From Anthostomella pinea (lineage: Eukaryota > Ascomycota > Sordariomycetes > Xylariales > Xylariaceae), in assembly GCA_963556695.1 (NCBI GenBank), contig CAUWAG010000010.1:1488001-1552000 (forward strand): a stretch of 64,000 nucleotides of DNA, read 5' to 3'. Position 1 is the stretch's first letter, and the number at the start of each line of letters is the position of its first letter. Positions 24,398 through 35,709 of this stretch are shown in pieces. The position numbers were made by a program, and so were the translations under genes. The notes beneath the pieces are model-generated. The model was not told the origin of the DNA, did not search any database, and saw only the letters and a list, made by a program, of their open reading frames with translations.

Positions 24398-25169
24398 TTA
24401 TTGCGTTCTCGCGATGCTATAATACAAACCATCTGTGGGATTCAGTCCCATATCTCTATTCACGTGTTGGGATTCATTCCTGTCTCTGGGATCCTTTCCC
24501 GTGTCTATCCATCGTAGCGTCCCGCAATGGAAGCATCTGTCAATAGAAAAGTTAGCAGTTGCTGAGCCGGTGGGGTTGAGTGTGTCGAGACCATGCTGGA
24601 TCTGAGCCAGGGCATCCTGCTGCTGCTCTGCGGCCTGCTTCTTGAGGAGCATGCGAACAGTCACGCGCAGCTTCTTCACGTCTCGCTCCTATATTGACGA
24701 TCAGCAAATGATCGGGCGACGAGCTCAAAGTGACTTACAGGTTCACCAGCGCGCAGGGCACCGAACAGCAGGCGAGCCGCACTCAGGACGGACGCAGGAC
24801 TGTAAATATCATTAGTATGAGCGCCAGGGAGCAGGAAAATTACATACATTGGCACACAAGAGTGGCCCGATGCACAATTGTAGCATCGACTGCCGCGAGA
24901 TAAGATTGTGTCGTAGCATTCCCCTAAGCTCTTTCCAGAGAGCGCGCTCTTGAGACAGTTCAAACACTTCCTTCTATGAGGTGCTGCTGCTTCTGCACAC
25001 GCCTCTTGGCCTTAAACTTCTCCTTCGCCGCGTTTCTTCTATCCTTCCCCTTCTTCTTCTTCTCTGCCTCCTCGGCCGCCCTTCTTCTATTTGTAGGTAG
25101 GCGCCATCTGCGATATCGACCGTTAGTAGGCGTGGTTAGCAGGTCAGCCGAGGTTTTGTAAAGACGTAC
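24398..25169 (-). pseudogene. Lys-rich/Cys-rich small gene, broken (cluster copy A)
   Basis: An intron 25108-25169 (GTACGT donor, TACTAAC branch, CGCAG acceptor) ends exactly at an ATG (25107), as in copies B and C, and the next bases match copy B (Met-Ala-Pro-Thr-Tyr). Here the frame stops after six codons (TAG). The neighbouring frame is a plausible Lys-rich stretch (AAEEAEKKKKGKDRRNAAKE) but ends in a stop near 24960. The Met frame then resumes with a Cys-rich domain (KCLNCLKS, GECYDT, RCYNCASGHSCVP). This continues through two good introns (24800-24847 and 24689-24738) to SVLSAARLLFGALRAGEP and ERDVKKLRVTVRMLLKKQ, ending near 24398. The Cys pattern (C-x2-C, C-x2-C-x5-C) resembles small cysteine-rich fungal proteins I cannot name. 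It is likely disrupted by frame-disturbing changes, though missed splice sites are possible. Confidence 0.5.
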
Positions 25170-25351
25170 CTTTGTTCTTGGTAAAGCTGGGTGGTAAAGC
25201 AAGTTCTGAGCTGGTGGTGGAATAAGAGCTGAGATTGAGCAAATGGTGCTGAATATGTTCTTGGGTGCGTACTGGTGCAGGGCAAGTTAGAGGTTTCCGG
25301 CTGAGTTGGGAGAAGGGAAGTGAAGAAAAGTGGAAGAGATTCCTTAGGCAT

Positions 25352-25782
25352 TTACCGCTATTAATTATAAGGCTTCATACGGCTCTTAAGCAGAGTAATT
25401 AATACTATAGCTATAATAAAGGAATGAGGTCTTATATAGCTACTTTAAAGGAATAAATTGCTCCACTATCATCCAGATTCTTTGCATGTAAACAAGGCAT
25501 TTTCAAGCAACTCTTTACCACATAAGTACCTTAATGTCAAGCGGGGTTTAGGAATCATGTAATTTACTCTGCGTCTATCTCTGTCTGGGGATGACATATT
25601 ATGTCATAGTAGTTGGGATGAAGAGTTTGGTGTATAATGTGCATCCCGACGTCGTAATCAACCCTTTTGTAGGCCTAGTTGCCCTGCTAGGGGGCTTGCA
25701 CCGAGACTGGAGAGGCACCCCGGCTGAGCAGCATTCTTACGACGCATAAACAGCCATGATGTGATTATTACATGCCTGGTCA
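25352..25782. repeat. Short AT-rich patch and spacer
   Basis: About 110 bp (25355-25465) are strongly AT-rich like the 590-1230 island, suggesting a small RIP-mutated remnant. The remainder is ordinary intergenic sequence. Confidence 0.4.
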
Positions 25783-26825
25783 TCAGCATTGCCATGACCA
25801 TTGACACCGTATATGCTGGAGGCGGGCTAACCCCCTCCACCGCTGCGATGGCATATGGACCCCCGCAAACCCCCTGGTTGGGTTATAGATATTTCGAGTC
25901 CCTGCGCGAACCACCTCGTTGACCATAGCGAGGGTGAACGCAGACGTAGGCTGGTGAAAACTCCGGGTTAACGGAAGGTTGAGCTGTACCGGTATCATCC
26001 TGAACTGAGCTGTCGTGATGACTCTCATTATCACCGGAACTGCAAGGGGGATTGCACCGGTGCAGGCGAGCACCCAAGGGGTCAGAGACTGGATCTTGGC
26101 GTCGTAGTCTCCCCCGAAAAGGAACCAGACCAGCATGCTGAATAAGCAAGGGCGCGCGGTGCCCGAGTAGAGTACGTAGACGGTCATGCTAGAGAGAGGT
26201 TAGCAGTTGGTCAAATGAATGGATGATAGAAAGTAACGTACCCGAATGCAATACACGACGCAGTAATTACAGATCGTCTCGCGCTCTTTATGCGTTGCAG
26301 GGTCCTAGTCTGCTCCGATTAGCGACTCGAATACGACTCGACAGCGACCCGGGTGGTGGTACTTACCTGCATGGCAAGGGTAGGCCGACATCTCTGCGTC
26401 TGGTGTTGCCGATCGTGTCGCCGGTTGCGTCGGTGAATCCGATCAGGACCAGGTGGGCTCTAAGATGTGCGCGAGTGCTCGACTGGCTCGACTGGCTCGA
26501 CGTTGATTAAAGAAAGCTGTGCGCGCGAGATTTATTTTTCCGGTACTTACGCGGTGGTAAAAGCCGCGACGAGGTGTTGCCCCAAAGCCGTCTTGAATCT
26601 CGGGTTCGAGAAGTAAGATCAAGAGAGGTCGGGATGTGTGGAATGAGGATACGTTGTCAGAAAATGTGACAGAGTGCGTAAACAACAGCAGAGCCAGAGG
26701 ATTGCAACGATCTCCTGAACCGCATTCGCCTGGATGCGAGAGATGAGGTCCTGGGGCGGGACCGTATTCACAGCCCAAAGGAGTGCTTCGTGGCAAGTCT
26801 TGTTTGGGACGTCAGTCCAACGTGG
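25783..26825 (-). CDS. Fungal membrane protein, N-terminus incomplete
   Basis: Minus-strand exons ending at 25783: 26653-26825, 26551-26598, 26367-26459, 26242-26304 and 25783-26188. Their joins read as one protein: PPQDLISRIQANAVQEIVA, then RTLSHFLTT-FKTALGQHL, VAAFTTA-AHLVLIGFTDATG, PCRTLQRIKSARRSVIT, ASCIAFG-MTVYVLYSGTA. It continues with WFLFGGDYDAKIQSLTPWVL and LARLQHIRCQWSWQC. Hydrophobic segments and the GGDYDAK and GTRNIYNPT motifs match an uncharacterised fungal membrane-protein family I remember only as hypothetical. No in-frame ATG exists before an upstream TAG at 26826-26828, so the first exons are missing, lie within cluster copy B, or the gene is truncated. The 54-nt intron 26599-26652 hides an in-frame TGA and is less certain than the others. 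Confidence 0.6.
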
Positions 26826-27213
26826 CTATTCGCCGGAACCACCGGTGCGGGCACTGGCCTTGCTGTCCGCCCTGCCCCTTTCCGCCCTGCCCCTGAACGC
26901 CCTGTCCGCATCCCTGTCCGGGGCCTTGTCCTCCTCCACGTCCCTATACCGGCCTGTGCCTGAGCCGCAGCGGCGGCAGCGGCACGGCGTCGAGCCTGGG
27001 ATGCCTCATGGGTAATCGCACCACCCATGTCCGCCGGATTGCGCCGTCGAAAAGAAGCTGCCGGATGATGGCGGGGGTCTGTCGGTTCGGATCGAGGGTG
27101 TCGAGGTCTCGATCAACCTGCGCTTTCTTCTGCTCGTAAGTAGGCGCCATCTGTGATATTCAACGTTAGTATGCGTAATCGGTAGGTCATTTGAGGCCTT
27201 CATGAAGACGTAC
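26826..27213 (-). pseudogene. Small TPAIIR protein, frameshifted (cluster copy B)
   Basis: The intron 27151-27213 (GTACGT donor, TACTAAC branch, CACAG acceptor) ends exactly at the ATG at 27150. The frame opens MAPTYEQKKAQVDRDLDTL and DPNRQTPAIIRQLL, aligning with copy C. After this the similarity to copy C continues only in other frames: an Ala/Arg-rich part in the second frame (GGAITHEASQARRRAAAAA) and a Gly/Gln-rich part in the third. The as-read 68-residue frame (26944-27150) therefore has an unrelated C-terminus. Two single-base frame changes, or an intron starting at a GTATAG near 26949, could explain this; the latter would join it to the membrane-protein frame that opens at 26825. Confidence 0.5.
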
Positions 27214-28031
27214 CTTGGTATCGGGCTTAGCTGCCGGTTGTCCCTCATTGCTTGAACCTTCATATACCGATGTGCCCGAACATCGAGGTCTTTGAGGTAG
27301 TGCAGGATCTGTTCGTCGGACGTTAAGTCGTTCGTGATGACAGTTGCAGACGGGGCATGGAGCGCTCGATGTCTTCTTCACCAAGACCAGCGTCGTCATC
27401 ATTGGTACCTACGACCTTGGCAGACTTGGTGACAGGATCCCACTGAAGCTTGTGAGTAGGCTGGTCACGCATCTTGATGGGATTCTCGCGAGTGTCTCTT
27501 CCAGAAGATCTGAGGGTGATTGTCTTCGGGACGCTGGGCGGATGTTCCGATTAAAATGAGGTGTAGATTGAAAAGGTATGGTAAGTGGTGTATGCCTGGG
27601 ATTGGTTGCTGGTGATTGGTTTTTGTGGGATATATATAGTAAACGGTATTGTGACAAGAAGGAAGAGAGAGAAGGGGGAATGGGGAGAAGGACTAGCTTT
27701 CATATCAAAAAAACTTGGCCTTCTTTGACATATAGAGATTCCCCAGGCACTCGGAGGTCCTATGGCTCAATGTCAGGCACCCCAAGCAGACTATCCAGTG
27801 ACATAGCCACTACAAGGAAGCAAGGTTCCTGGACAACAACTCATGAAGAACAATTTGCCGCGTTATAATCCGGAGACTGTGCACGTGAATAGGGTGATTT
27901 CAAGTCAGGATTACCATAAAACAGGTACCTCGAATGGTGTTGGGGATCATGCATTCATTCTTTGCTTCCCCTATCTACGGGGAAGAAAACTCGTCATGGC
28001 GTATGTGGGGGGGTCTTTGTGTTGTCTTGTC
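27214..28031. other. Spacer between cluster copies B and C
   Basis: Minus-strand frames with protein-like composition occur here. One is a 49-codon ORF at 27323-27472 (MRDQPTHKLQWDPVTKSAKV). Another, in a different phase toward 27214, reads TSDEQILHYLKDLDVRAHRY. They may be exons or remnants of copy B upstream sequence; no complete gene can be assembled. Confidence 0.35.
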
Positions 28032-28433
28032 CTACTGTCCTCCCTGGGCACCAGCCTGGCTGCCGGCCCGACCTCCTCCTCCTCCTCCACCACGACCACC
28101 ATGACCTCCACGACCCTGGCCAGCAGCAGCAGGAGCAGCACCGGCAGCACCGGCAGCACTAGCAGTGGCAGCCTGGTCAGTCTGTGCGGCACGAGCCGCT
28201 GCGAGGCGGGCCTGAGCGGCGGCAGCGAAGATCGCTCCGGCCGTGGCTCGATCTCTAGCGCCGGCATCCTCGAGGAATTCACGTATGATGGCCGGAGTCT
28301 CGTTTTTGGGGTCGAGGTCCGCGAAGGCTCGTCGGATCTGGTTGTGGATCATCTGCTGTTCAGCGTTGGATGCCATCTATACCACATCGATGGTTAGCGT
28401 GCTGTCAGTTACAGCGAAGTCACGGATACGTAC
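28032..28433 (-). CDS. Small Ala/Gly-rich protein with TPAIIR motif (cluster copy C)
   Basis: The coding frame 28032-28376 gives 114 residues: MASNAEQQMIHNQIRRAFAD, LDPKNETPAIIREFLEDAG, an Ala-rich helix and a Gly/Arg/His-rich tail ending in TAG. An intron in the 5-prime UTR (28377-28433, GTACGT donor, GCTAAC branch, TATAG acceptor) abuts the ATG, the same design as copies A and B. The N-terminal 35 residues are clearly related to copy B. There is no signal peptide or membrane segment. The Gly/Arg-rich tail is reminiscent of RNA-binding or condensate-forming tails, which is inference only. Of the three copies this one alone has an undisturbed frame. Confidence 0.55.
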
Positions 28434-30346
28434 CGTGTTCGTGGGTTGTTGAGTGAAGCTTTGTGTATGGTAGCGTTGGTGGTGACGAAAGAATCTTGGT
28501 TCCAGCAAAGGATCTTTGGTAAATGTGTGTTAAGAGCGAAGGTTGAGCAAGGTGAGCTCAATATGTGGTCTGGGGTGATTGCTTGTGAAGTTTTGTGGAT
28601 GGTGGAATGTCGGGTAAGTAGAAAGGAAGAGAAGAAAGGAATCTAGGGGCAGAGCAAAGTTGGGCAGATATTTATATGCAGATTCTGCCACCAGAAAACG
28701 CAAACGATGCAATCAAGACGCAATCCATGTCGGCGATGCTGTTGTACTAGGGCTGCCGGCGACGACGTGGGTCGTGATGGCCACCGCTTATCTGGGCCCC
28801 GGCACCGCCGACGACATCCCCGGAGCCCCCCTCCGGGAGCCACTCACGGGGCTGTCCCATCCACTGATACCGGGCCCTGGCAGTCAAGCAGACCGCTATC
28901 TAGGTACCGCCATCATGCCGGCCCTACCTGATCCAATCATGAAGCCCCCACGGGACCCACGGCATGAGCAAACATCCATCCATGGACGATGAGCTCCGGC
29001 CACCTGTCCATCCGGGTCCGTCTGGGGACCAATCACAGCTCCGGAGCCGAAATCAAGCAATCAGACCCCCGGAGGTCCAGCCTAGAGCTGCCGGAGAGCA
29101 AGCTGCCCCATGATTCCCGGCCCGAGGGGGTCCCCTAGGGTAGTCCCAAGCTTGGAGGAGCCCCGAACGAGAAGCCATCCTTACTGGTTGAGATCCTATT
29201 TGGCGGTCTCACCGCCATGGCCCCAGCGGACCATGGCAAACAGAAGTCCGGGTACTGGTCCAAGCTTGAACATGGACCCGGATGGGCATCCCCTCGATCT
29301 GGGTAGCAATCATAGGAAGATGTACCTCTGATCCCCTGCCACCGCTGTTTGGTTCGTGATCGGGCTGCCGGGCTTTGGAGTGCTTGCCGGGCCTTTTGGG
29401 TATGGCTGCTTCGACCTTGATGGCCTGCCGGCCATTTGCTCCCGGGGTATAGTGACGGTGGTGGAGGATAGCGCCAGGGAAGAAGATCACTAGTATTTAC
29501 GGTATACAAGAAGGGGATCGGTCTCATGAACAACTATATTCGTCGGGCGAGGGACTACGACGTAGGCTTCCTGAACTTGTATCACGACAAAATACAAGAG
29601 ACTTGAACGATTCTGTGATACTATTACCTCCACCTGGGCCAAGTCGCCGAGCAGGCAAAGTAGATGTCAGCTGGAGCACAATCTGATAAGATGGGTATGT
29701 GTAATTATTGCCTTGGACATGAGAGCAAATGTGAGAGTACAGAAGAAAACGGGGAAGATGAAGATGAGGCGGAAGATTCAGCTTTATATTGATATGGGAA
29801 ATACATCTCACGAAATGAATCATACCACTTAGAAGCTTGGTCGAAAAACGGGCGTGTCAAACGTATAACGCCGCCAAGGTGCTTGGTACACCCGGCAAAC
29901 ATGGTAGCAAAAGGGTTCAGATAGTCATTGCGACGCATTTTTGGTCGGGAGGACCAGCACGACCTAAAATAATGAGAAGGTATGATTAGGATATGCATAC
30001 CGAAGAGTAGAATATGCTGGGTCTCTCCATGCATGACCAAAGGTACTTAGCAGCGAATCAAATCGACATTGGTTGAAGAATAAATCGCCGTACTAAGTCA
30101 TCGGGATTGTCATGGACTCCTAATCTTGATCATGGCTCTGGTATATAGACGTGTCGCCAATCTGAGAACCGCACTTCTCGCTTCTATTTCCGCTGCATGA
30201 AGGCCTCAGCGCGCCCGATTCAGGACCCCCTTGCCCCCGGGTGAACCGCTTGGTTGTAAGTTCACGGAAATCAGGATGCCTCACGGAAATACTAACAATT
30301 CCGGTGATGTAGGTACCAAGAATAATACTGCCACTACGAATACACG
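28434..30346. other. Gene-poor 1.9 kb
   Basis: The first 250 bases are the pyrimidine-rich (minus-strand) leader of copy C. The rest has overlapping short frames on both strands with no recognisable domain. Confidence 0.45.
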
Positions 30347-31592
30347 TCAAGACGGCGGCTGCTCCTCAGACGAGACCCCAGCAGCCGCAGCCGCCACCTC
30401 CGGAATCGTCATGGTGCCATCGCCATTATCGCCGTCGCAGCGCTCGACCTCGAGCTTCATGTCCATAATAAGACTCAACTCAGGACAATATTCAAAAACC
30501 TCCCTGCGCCGCTCGCGGTCTCGCCACATCATGGCTCCGGCCAGCCCTTGCCCGCCGTCGCGGACGTGGAAGCCCATGGCGTTGGGGATGTAGGTGTCCT
30601 CGACGGCCAGCTGGCCTGTCTCACCAGAGGCCACGTTGGCGCCCGGGAGCACCCACACGCGCGTGCCGAACCACTCGTCTTCGGGGGCGGTGTCGTTGTA
30701 GCGCTCCTGGAACTTGAGCACGCGCTTGATGGCCGATACGCGCCGGATCGACAGGCCGCCATTGCCCGAGAAGTGGTCGTCTGCCGTCCTGCGGGTGGGT
30801 CGAGATGTGGTCAGCATCTACCTATTAACCCATGCCAGGGATAATAATGTTATATATATAACACAGGGGCAGTAGGATAGGGGTAGAAAGAACTCACCGC
30901 GGCGCGCCCGCCCAATCCCAATGCAGCCACTCATTCAAGCTCGTGCCTGAGTTGGCGCACAGGATGCTATCATACTCGTACTTGAGGATCCACTCGACGC
31001 CGGGCAGGAACTCGTCATAAAACCGAACATCAGTCAGCAGGCGGTGGACGCTCTCCTTGCTGTCGATCTCCCAGGGGTCCGGCAGGACCATGAGGTCCAG
31101 CTTGCCGACGGCCTGCTGGTGGCGGGTGGCGTAGCTGCGGGCGACGCTCACGACGGACCGGTTGGACCCGACAAATAAAAATCGCCAGTCCGGCGGCACC
31201 ACCGAGATCATGTGCAGGATCTGCGGCACCAGGTGCGGCACGGGGCGCGGCTCGATCAGCAGCGCCACCTTGGACGCGTTGTACCGGTCGCGCGGGTCCG
31301 AGTCGGGCGCAACGTGCCAGTCGATCTTGACCTTGGGGATCTTCTGCCGCGCCTCGCCTAGCCGCGTCTTGACGTGCTGCTTGATCGTGGGCGTGTAGTC
31401 ATGCAGGATGCTGGCGATCAGCCACCTGGACGTGTTGGTCAGCTCGAGTTGGAGACCTGGGAGTGATGTCGATAGGGGATTACCTACGTGATGGCCAGGA
31501 AGAGCACCACCAGGACTCTTATCCGCGTAATGGCGAAGCTCACGTTGAGCTGAGATGTTGAGGATGACATAGGCTGCTTTGGGAGGAGTCAC
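30347..31592 (-). CDS. DUF5672 family protein (paralogue 1)
   Basis: Minus-strand exons 30898-31592 and 30347-30788 over a 109-nt intron; 378 residues if the ATG at 31592 is used. It shares with the 33217 gene the blocks YNASKVALLIEPRPVPHLVP, PPDWRFLFVGSNRSV, WILKYEYDSILCANS, WDWAGAPR and SGNGGLSIRRVSAI. This pattern is that of the fungal DUF5672 family, often placed near glycosyltransferases because of the Asp-Ser-Ile-Leu-Cys (DxD-like region) and GNGGLS blocks; the enzymatic role is inferred, not shown. The N-terminal 80 residues are not conserved with the paralogue and show no obvious membrane anchor, so an unrecognised upstream intron or start is possible. Confidence 0.8.
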
Positions 31593-33216
31593 ACATTCAA
31601 AGTTTGATTTGGGACAGCAAACAATCTGATGGCCTGGGCGATGGTCACATCATGACTGGTGCCACCGAACGATAGAGCAAGGTGGTGGCAGCTGGCGAAG
31701 AATTCTTTGAACATGCAGTGAGGATGCGGTATACCGTGAGTCGTGCGAGCCTATGGGCAAAGAAATCTGGTAGACTCAAGTTGAAGATGGGGGTGAGGCA
31801 ACGAGCATGTTGGGCTTCAGGTAGGAGAAGAAAGGCGGTGGTGTTGCCAAAGCCCTGTGAAGTACCCCGTGACCGTCCTATCAAGATTAAGCCCCTCGGC
31901 ACTCTACATGTTTGTGCCTGGAAGTACGCCAACCAAACGTGGATGGATATGCTTCATCCCAGAGTTTAAGAGGCCAGATCACCAATCAGATGATTGTCAG
32001 ACATGTCTCACTCCACGAGGGCGCCGTCACAGCTCCCCCCTGAACCCTGAACGTCCACGTTCTCTGGGTACCGCTCTAAATCTTTATTCCATCGACTTCA
32101 GATACCTGGGCCTATCACACAAGCAGCAGCATCAGAGTTGGGTTCCTTTCTTTCGGTGATTCATGGGCCACCTACCAACCAAGTCACACCAATAGCTACT
32201 CGAGCAAAAACGTCCAGCCAGCGCCAAAAAGGTACGAGCTTCACATAATCTGCAGTCGAGGTCGCAAGTGTCGATCTGTCCCCAATTTGAGACAGAAGGG
32301 AGCACCATTGTTCTACATGTACGCCCTTCAATACGCACCAACGGACTTCCCATTCCACGATCTACACCTAATCCATGTGTTGCAGGTTTCGAGCTGAGAC
32401 ATACAGATGCAGTGCAGAGCAAAGGGAGCCATTGCCAAGTTTTTGCTTGCCTAAAGTGGCGGCATCACAGGCAGAACAGGGGACCGATTGGCACTCTCCA
32501 GGTGCAGCCCTATACAGGGGTAATAGGCGAGACCCGAGGTGCTGGATACATGTGCGACCACGAAGAGTACAAGTAAGAGATATACGGCTGATCCGTACCT
32601 GTAGAAGTTGAGCCTTGTTATCTTGAGGATCTTGAGAAGCGTAGCACGTGTGCTTTCCACTCTCCTACCCACGGAATGCCGTGTAAGGTAAGGTAAGGGG
32701 GGAGGAACCTGGTGGACGTACTTGTGCAGGACTAACGAGACAATATTGACAAGAAAACGTGTCCACGGCCTCAATAATCAGCCGACCATGGATACCTAGG
32801 TATTGATCAAAGGTGGCCAGGGAGGATGATAGTCAGAGGCTGAACAGGCGTGTTTCCAGTCATCCCTTGGAACCAGCGACGATATCGCCTGAAAGACGCC
32901 AGATACTGGCCTCTATGTCGGGCCTCGCAGACTTCCCGAGCGCATGTAACCCCATCGCCCGGATCAGACCAAGGTGGTGACTCTCTGTCATGAGGTTTGC
33001 ACCACCTCGTCCCACGTACCGTCGACGCACTCAGGCACCCTTTGCCTCCTCTCACCTCGAGAACTTTGCACATCGAGATAGCTGATAACACCTTTTCTCA
33101 CATATGCTCTCGAACCCTGGCAGAAATCCTCGGACCCTCGACAGAAACGTCTACAACCAGACCTGGTCACAATCACCCGTTCCTCGACGGCGCGTGACGC
33201 TACCGCCCAGGCCACA
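31593..33216. other. 1.6 kb between divergent DUF5672 paralogues
   Basis: Shared upstream region. No gene is seen; short ORFs overlap in several phases. A TACCTAGGTA-like site occurs near 32797-32808. Confidence 0.5.
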
Positions 33217-34824
33217 ATGGACAATCATGTAGCCGAGATGAACATGGCGGCGGACCTGGCCCGGCTGTGGGAGAAGTCGAAAGCGGCGGGCATCGCGACA
33301 TGGTCGCGGACCACGCGCCGCATGAGGGTCGCCGGCTCCTTCGTCCTGCTATCGTGAGCCACCTCATCACCGCCCGCCTCCCCAAAACGACACATGCCAT
33401 GAAGCAAACCCAGCTGACAACGCAACCAAAACCAGACTCATAATCATCTACCTCTCCCTCCCCAGCATCCGCACCGTCGACGCCCCGCGGCTACACCTCG
33501 AGTACACAGCACCGCCCCTCTCGCCTTACAACGCAACCAAAGTAGCCCTCCTAATCGAGAACCGCGCCGTGGCCTCCCTCGCGCCGCTCATGCTGCACTT
33601 CATGGCCGTGATCCCGCCAGACTGGCGGTTCCGGTTCATGGGCAGCACCGAATCCGTCGCCTTCCTAAACCAATCCGTCGCGATCCGCGAGCAGGTCAGC
33701 GCCGGAAAGCTAGATCTAACATACATCCCATCCAACATGAGCACGGCCGGCCAGGAGATGATCTCGCGGTTCCTGACCAACCTGTGGCTTTACGAGACGG
33801 TGCTGCAACCCGCCGAGTGGCTGCTCGTATTCCAGACTGATAGTATTCTGTGCGCCAACTCCCGCCAGAATCTTAATGATTATTTGGACTATGACTGGGT
33901 GGGCGCGCCGTGGAACCCGCAGGGCCGTTTTGGTGGGAATGGCGGCTTGAGTTTGAGGAAGGTCAGCGCTATTGTTGAGATTTTGAGGGATCAGGTTCGC
34001 GTCGATGGCTCGGAGCCTGAGGACGTGTGGCTGACGGAGCGGCTGGGACACCGGCCCCATGCTAAGATGGCTAATGGGTCGTTGTCGCTGACGTTTAGTG
34101 GCGAGATGTACCAGGGCGAACAGGAAGCCGTGAAGCACGCCGACGGCGCGGATGGCGGGGGCGAGGCCGGCGGCGGGGGGCTTGGAAAGGTAGTTCTGCG
34201 CCCCGGGCTGTATAATAGCAGCGATCTGGAGGCCGCCGCGCAGCCGGGTCAGTATGTTAAGGGCATCGACGACTGGCGCGACGGCTTCTACGAGCCCATG
34301 GGATACCACACGGGCGGAAGCGGCACCAGTGAGTAGTCACACCATCTCTCACACCATCTCCACACCATCTTTCCACCATCTCCTCAGCAGTTCCCTACAT
34401 ACCCCTTCCATCACGTTTCAGGAGGAGGTGCTTGTCTTCTTGTCTCCTTATCAACCAGAGCGGAAGTTATACTTCCCAAGCCACGACCCAGAACTCCCGA
34501 TACCCGCTCCCTGCTCCCATTCCCCGCCCAACCAACCCTATAACCGAAAGGACAAAAGCTGACTCTCCCCTAGTGCTCCACGGCGGCATCTGGGGCCGCC
34601 CGGAACTGCGCAAGCACATCTGGGACTACTGCCCCGAGGTTAAGATGACGCTCAACATGGACGCCGCCGCGTACGTGCCGGGGGAGTGCAACTTCGCCTG
34701 GAAGCGAGGGGAGCCGGATGGTGGTGGTGGTGGTGGTGGTGCTGTTGAGGACCTGGGCTACGGGACCGAGGTCATCGACGGGGTGGCGTATCCGGCGCTG
34801 CCGCCGAATCTGGTGCCGTGGTGA
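33217..34824 (+). CDS. DUF5672 family protein, type II membrane (paralogue 2)
   Basis: Exons 33217-33353, 33436-34328 and 34574-34824 give 426 residues. A cytosolic basic segment precedes one membrane anchor split by intron 1 (VAGSFVLLS-LIIIYLSL), so a Golgi-type type II topology is likely. The DUF5672 core follows: YNATKVALLIENRAVASLAP, VIPPDWRFRFMGSTESV, WLLVFQTDSILCANS, YDWVGAPW, GGNGGLSLRKVSAI, EDVWLTERLG. The last exon has a W-G-R-P-E-L-R-K block (GGIWGRPELRKHIWDYCPE) matching the paralogue at REVFEYCPE. The second intron is long (245 nt) and contains CACCATCT-type repeats. A glycosyltransferase-related role in the secretory pathway is plausible but unproven. Confidence 0.85.
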
Positions 34825-35709
34825 GTTTGTGGGCTTTTTGTTTGGCGTGCTTGCAAGAATGTGAGGGAGGGAAGACGACGGCGTGAAAGGACAGGCGCAA
34901 CTTGTGTTGGAATACGAGGCTGGGTAAAGTACTCTAGAAAGGATGAAGATTGGATGTCGAAGTTCTTAGGGCCTGGCCTGGTATTATTGGACAGTGAGGG
35001 TTGGTTAACCTGCCAATGTATCGGTTGACCGCAGTGCGTTCCATATTCGCTCCGGATTAGACTTAGACGCCCCCCTGAAGAGAACACAAGAGAGGCCTCT
35101 TATTTTCCCCGTGTCCTTGCAATACGCAAATCTGCGCCTCCCATCGGCGACGAGTGCGCAAACAGCCCAAAGCAGCCGAGCAGCCGAGCAAGACGGGAAA
35201 GGGGGCACTGCGGAGAAGACAAACTGGACCAGACAGAACGATAGAAGTCGATTCCATGTAGTATAAATCTGTCCAGAGTACCTACAGGGCTGGCTGGCTG
35301 AGTTGTCAGATGTCCTGGAGCAACATAGACCAGACCTCCAGATCCAGTCCCACTGCGTTGGAATTTTGCTCTTGGTTTGTGTACCAGTCAGCCCCTAGCG
35401 GTGCTGCCGCCTGCGCTGGCTCGACTGAGGCCGACCGTGATAGCTCCTCCCAGCTTCCCTATCTACCAACGACGGTTAGCAGCTCATATAACAGCAAACA
35501 CCCCGAGCGCTTTGTAGTCACAACACATATCGCCACGGCCCCCGTCTGTATGTAAATCTCGGTATTGATCGATGCTGAGGATTATCTCGTACACAGCCCA
35601 TTATACATACCAGCCCAAGGCTAGATCAGTTGTAATATGGTACCCTTGAACAGTATGCTTCCTCCCCTTTCCAGCCACCACATGGTCTCTTCATACATTA
35701 CAAATGACT
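34825..35709. other. Intergenic between convergent DUF5672 and SEC12 genes
   Basis: No gene seen. Confidence 0.6.
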
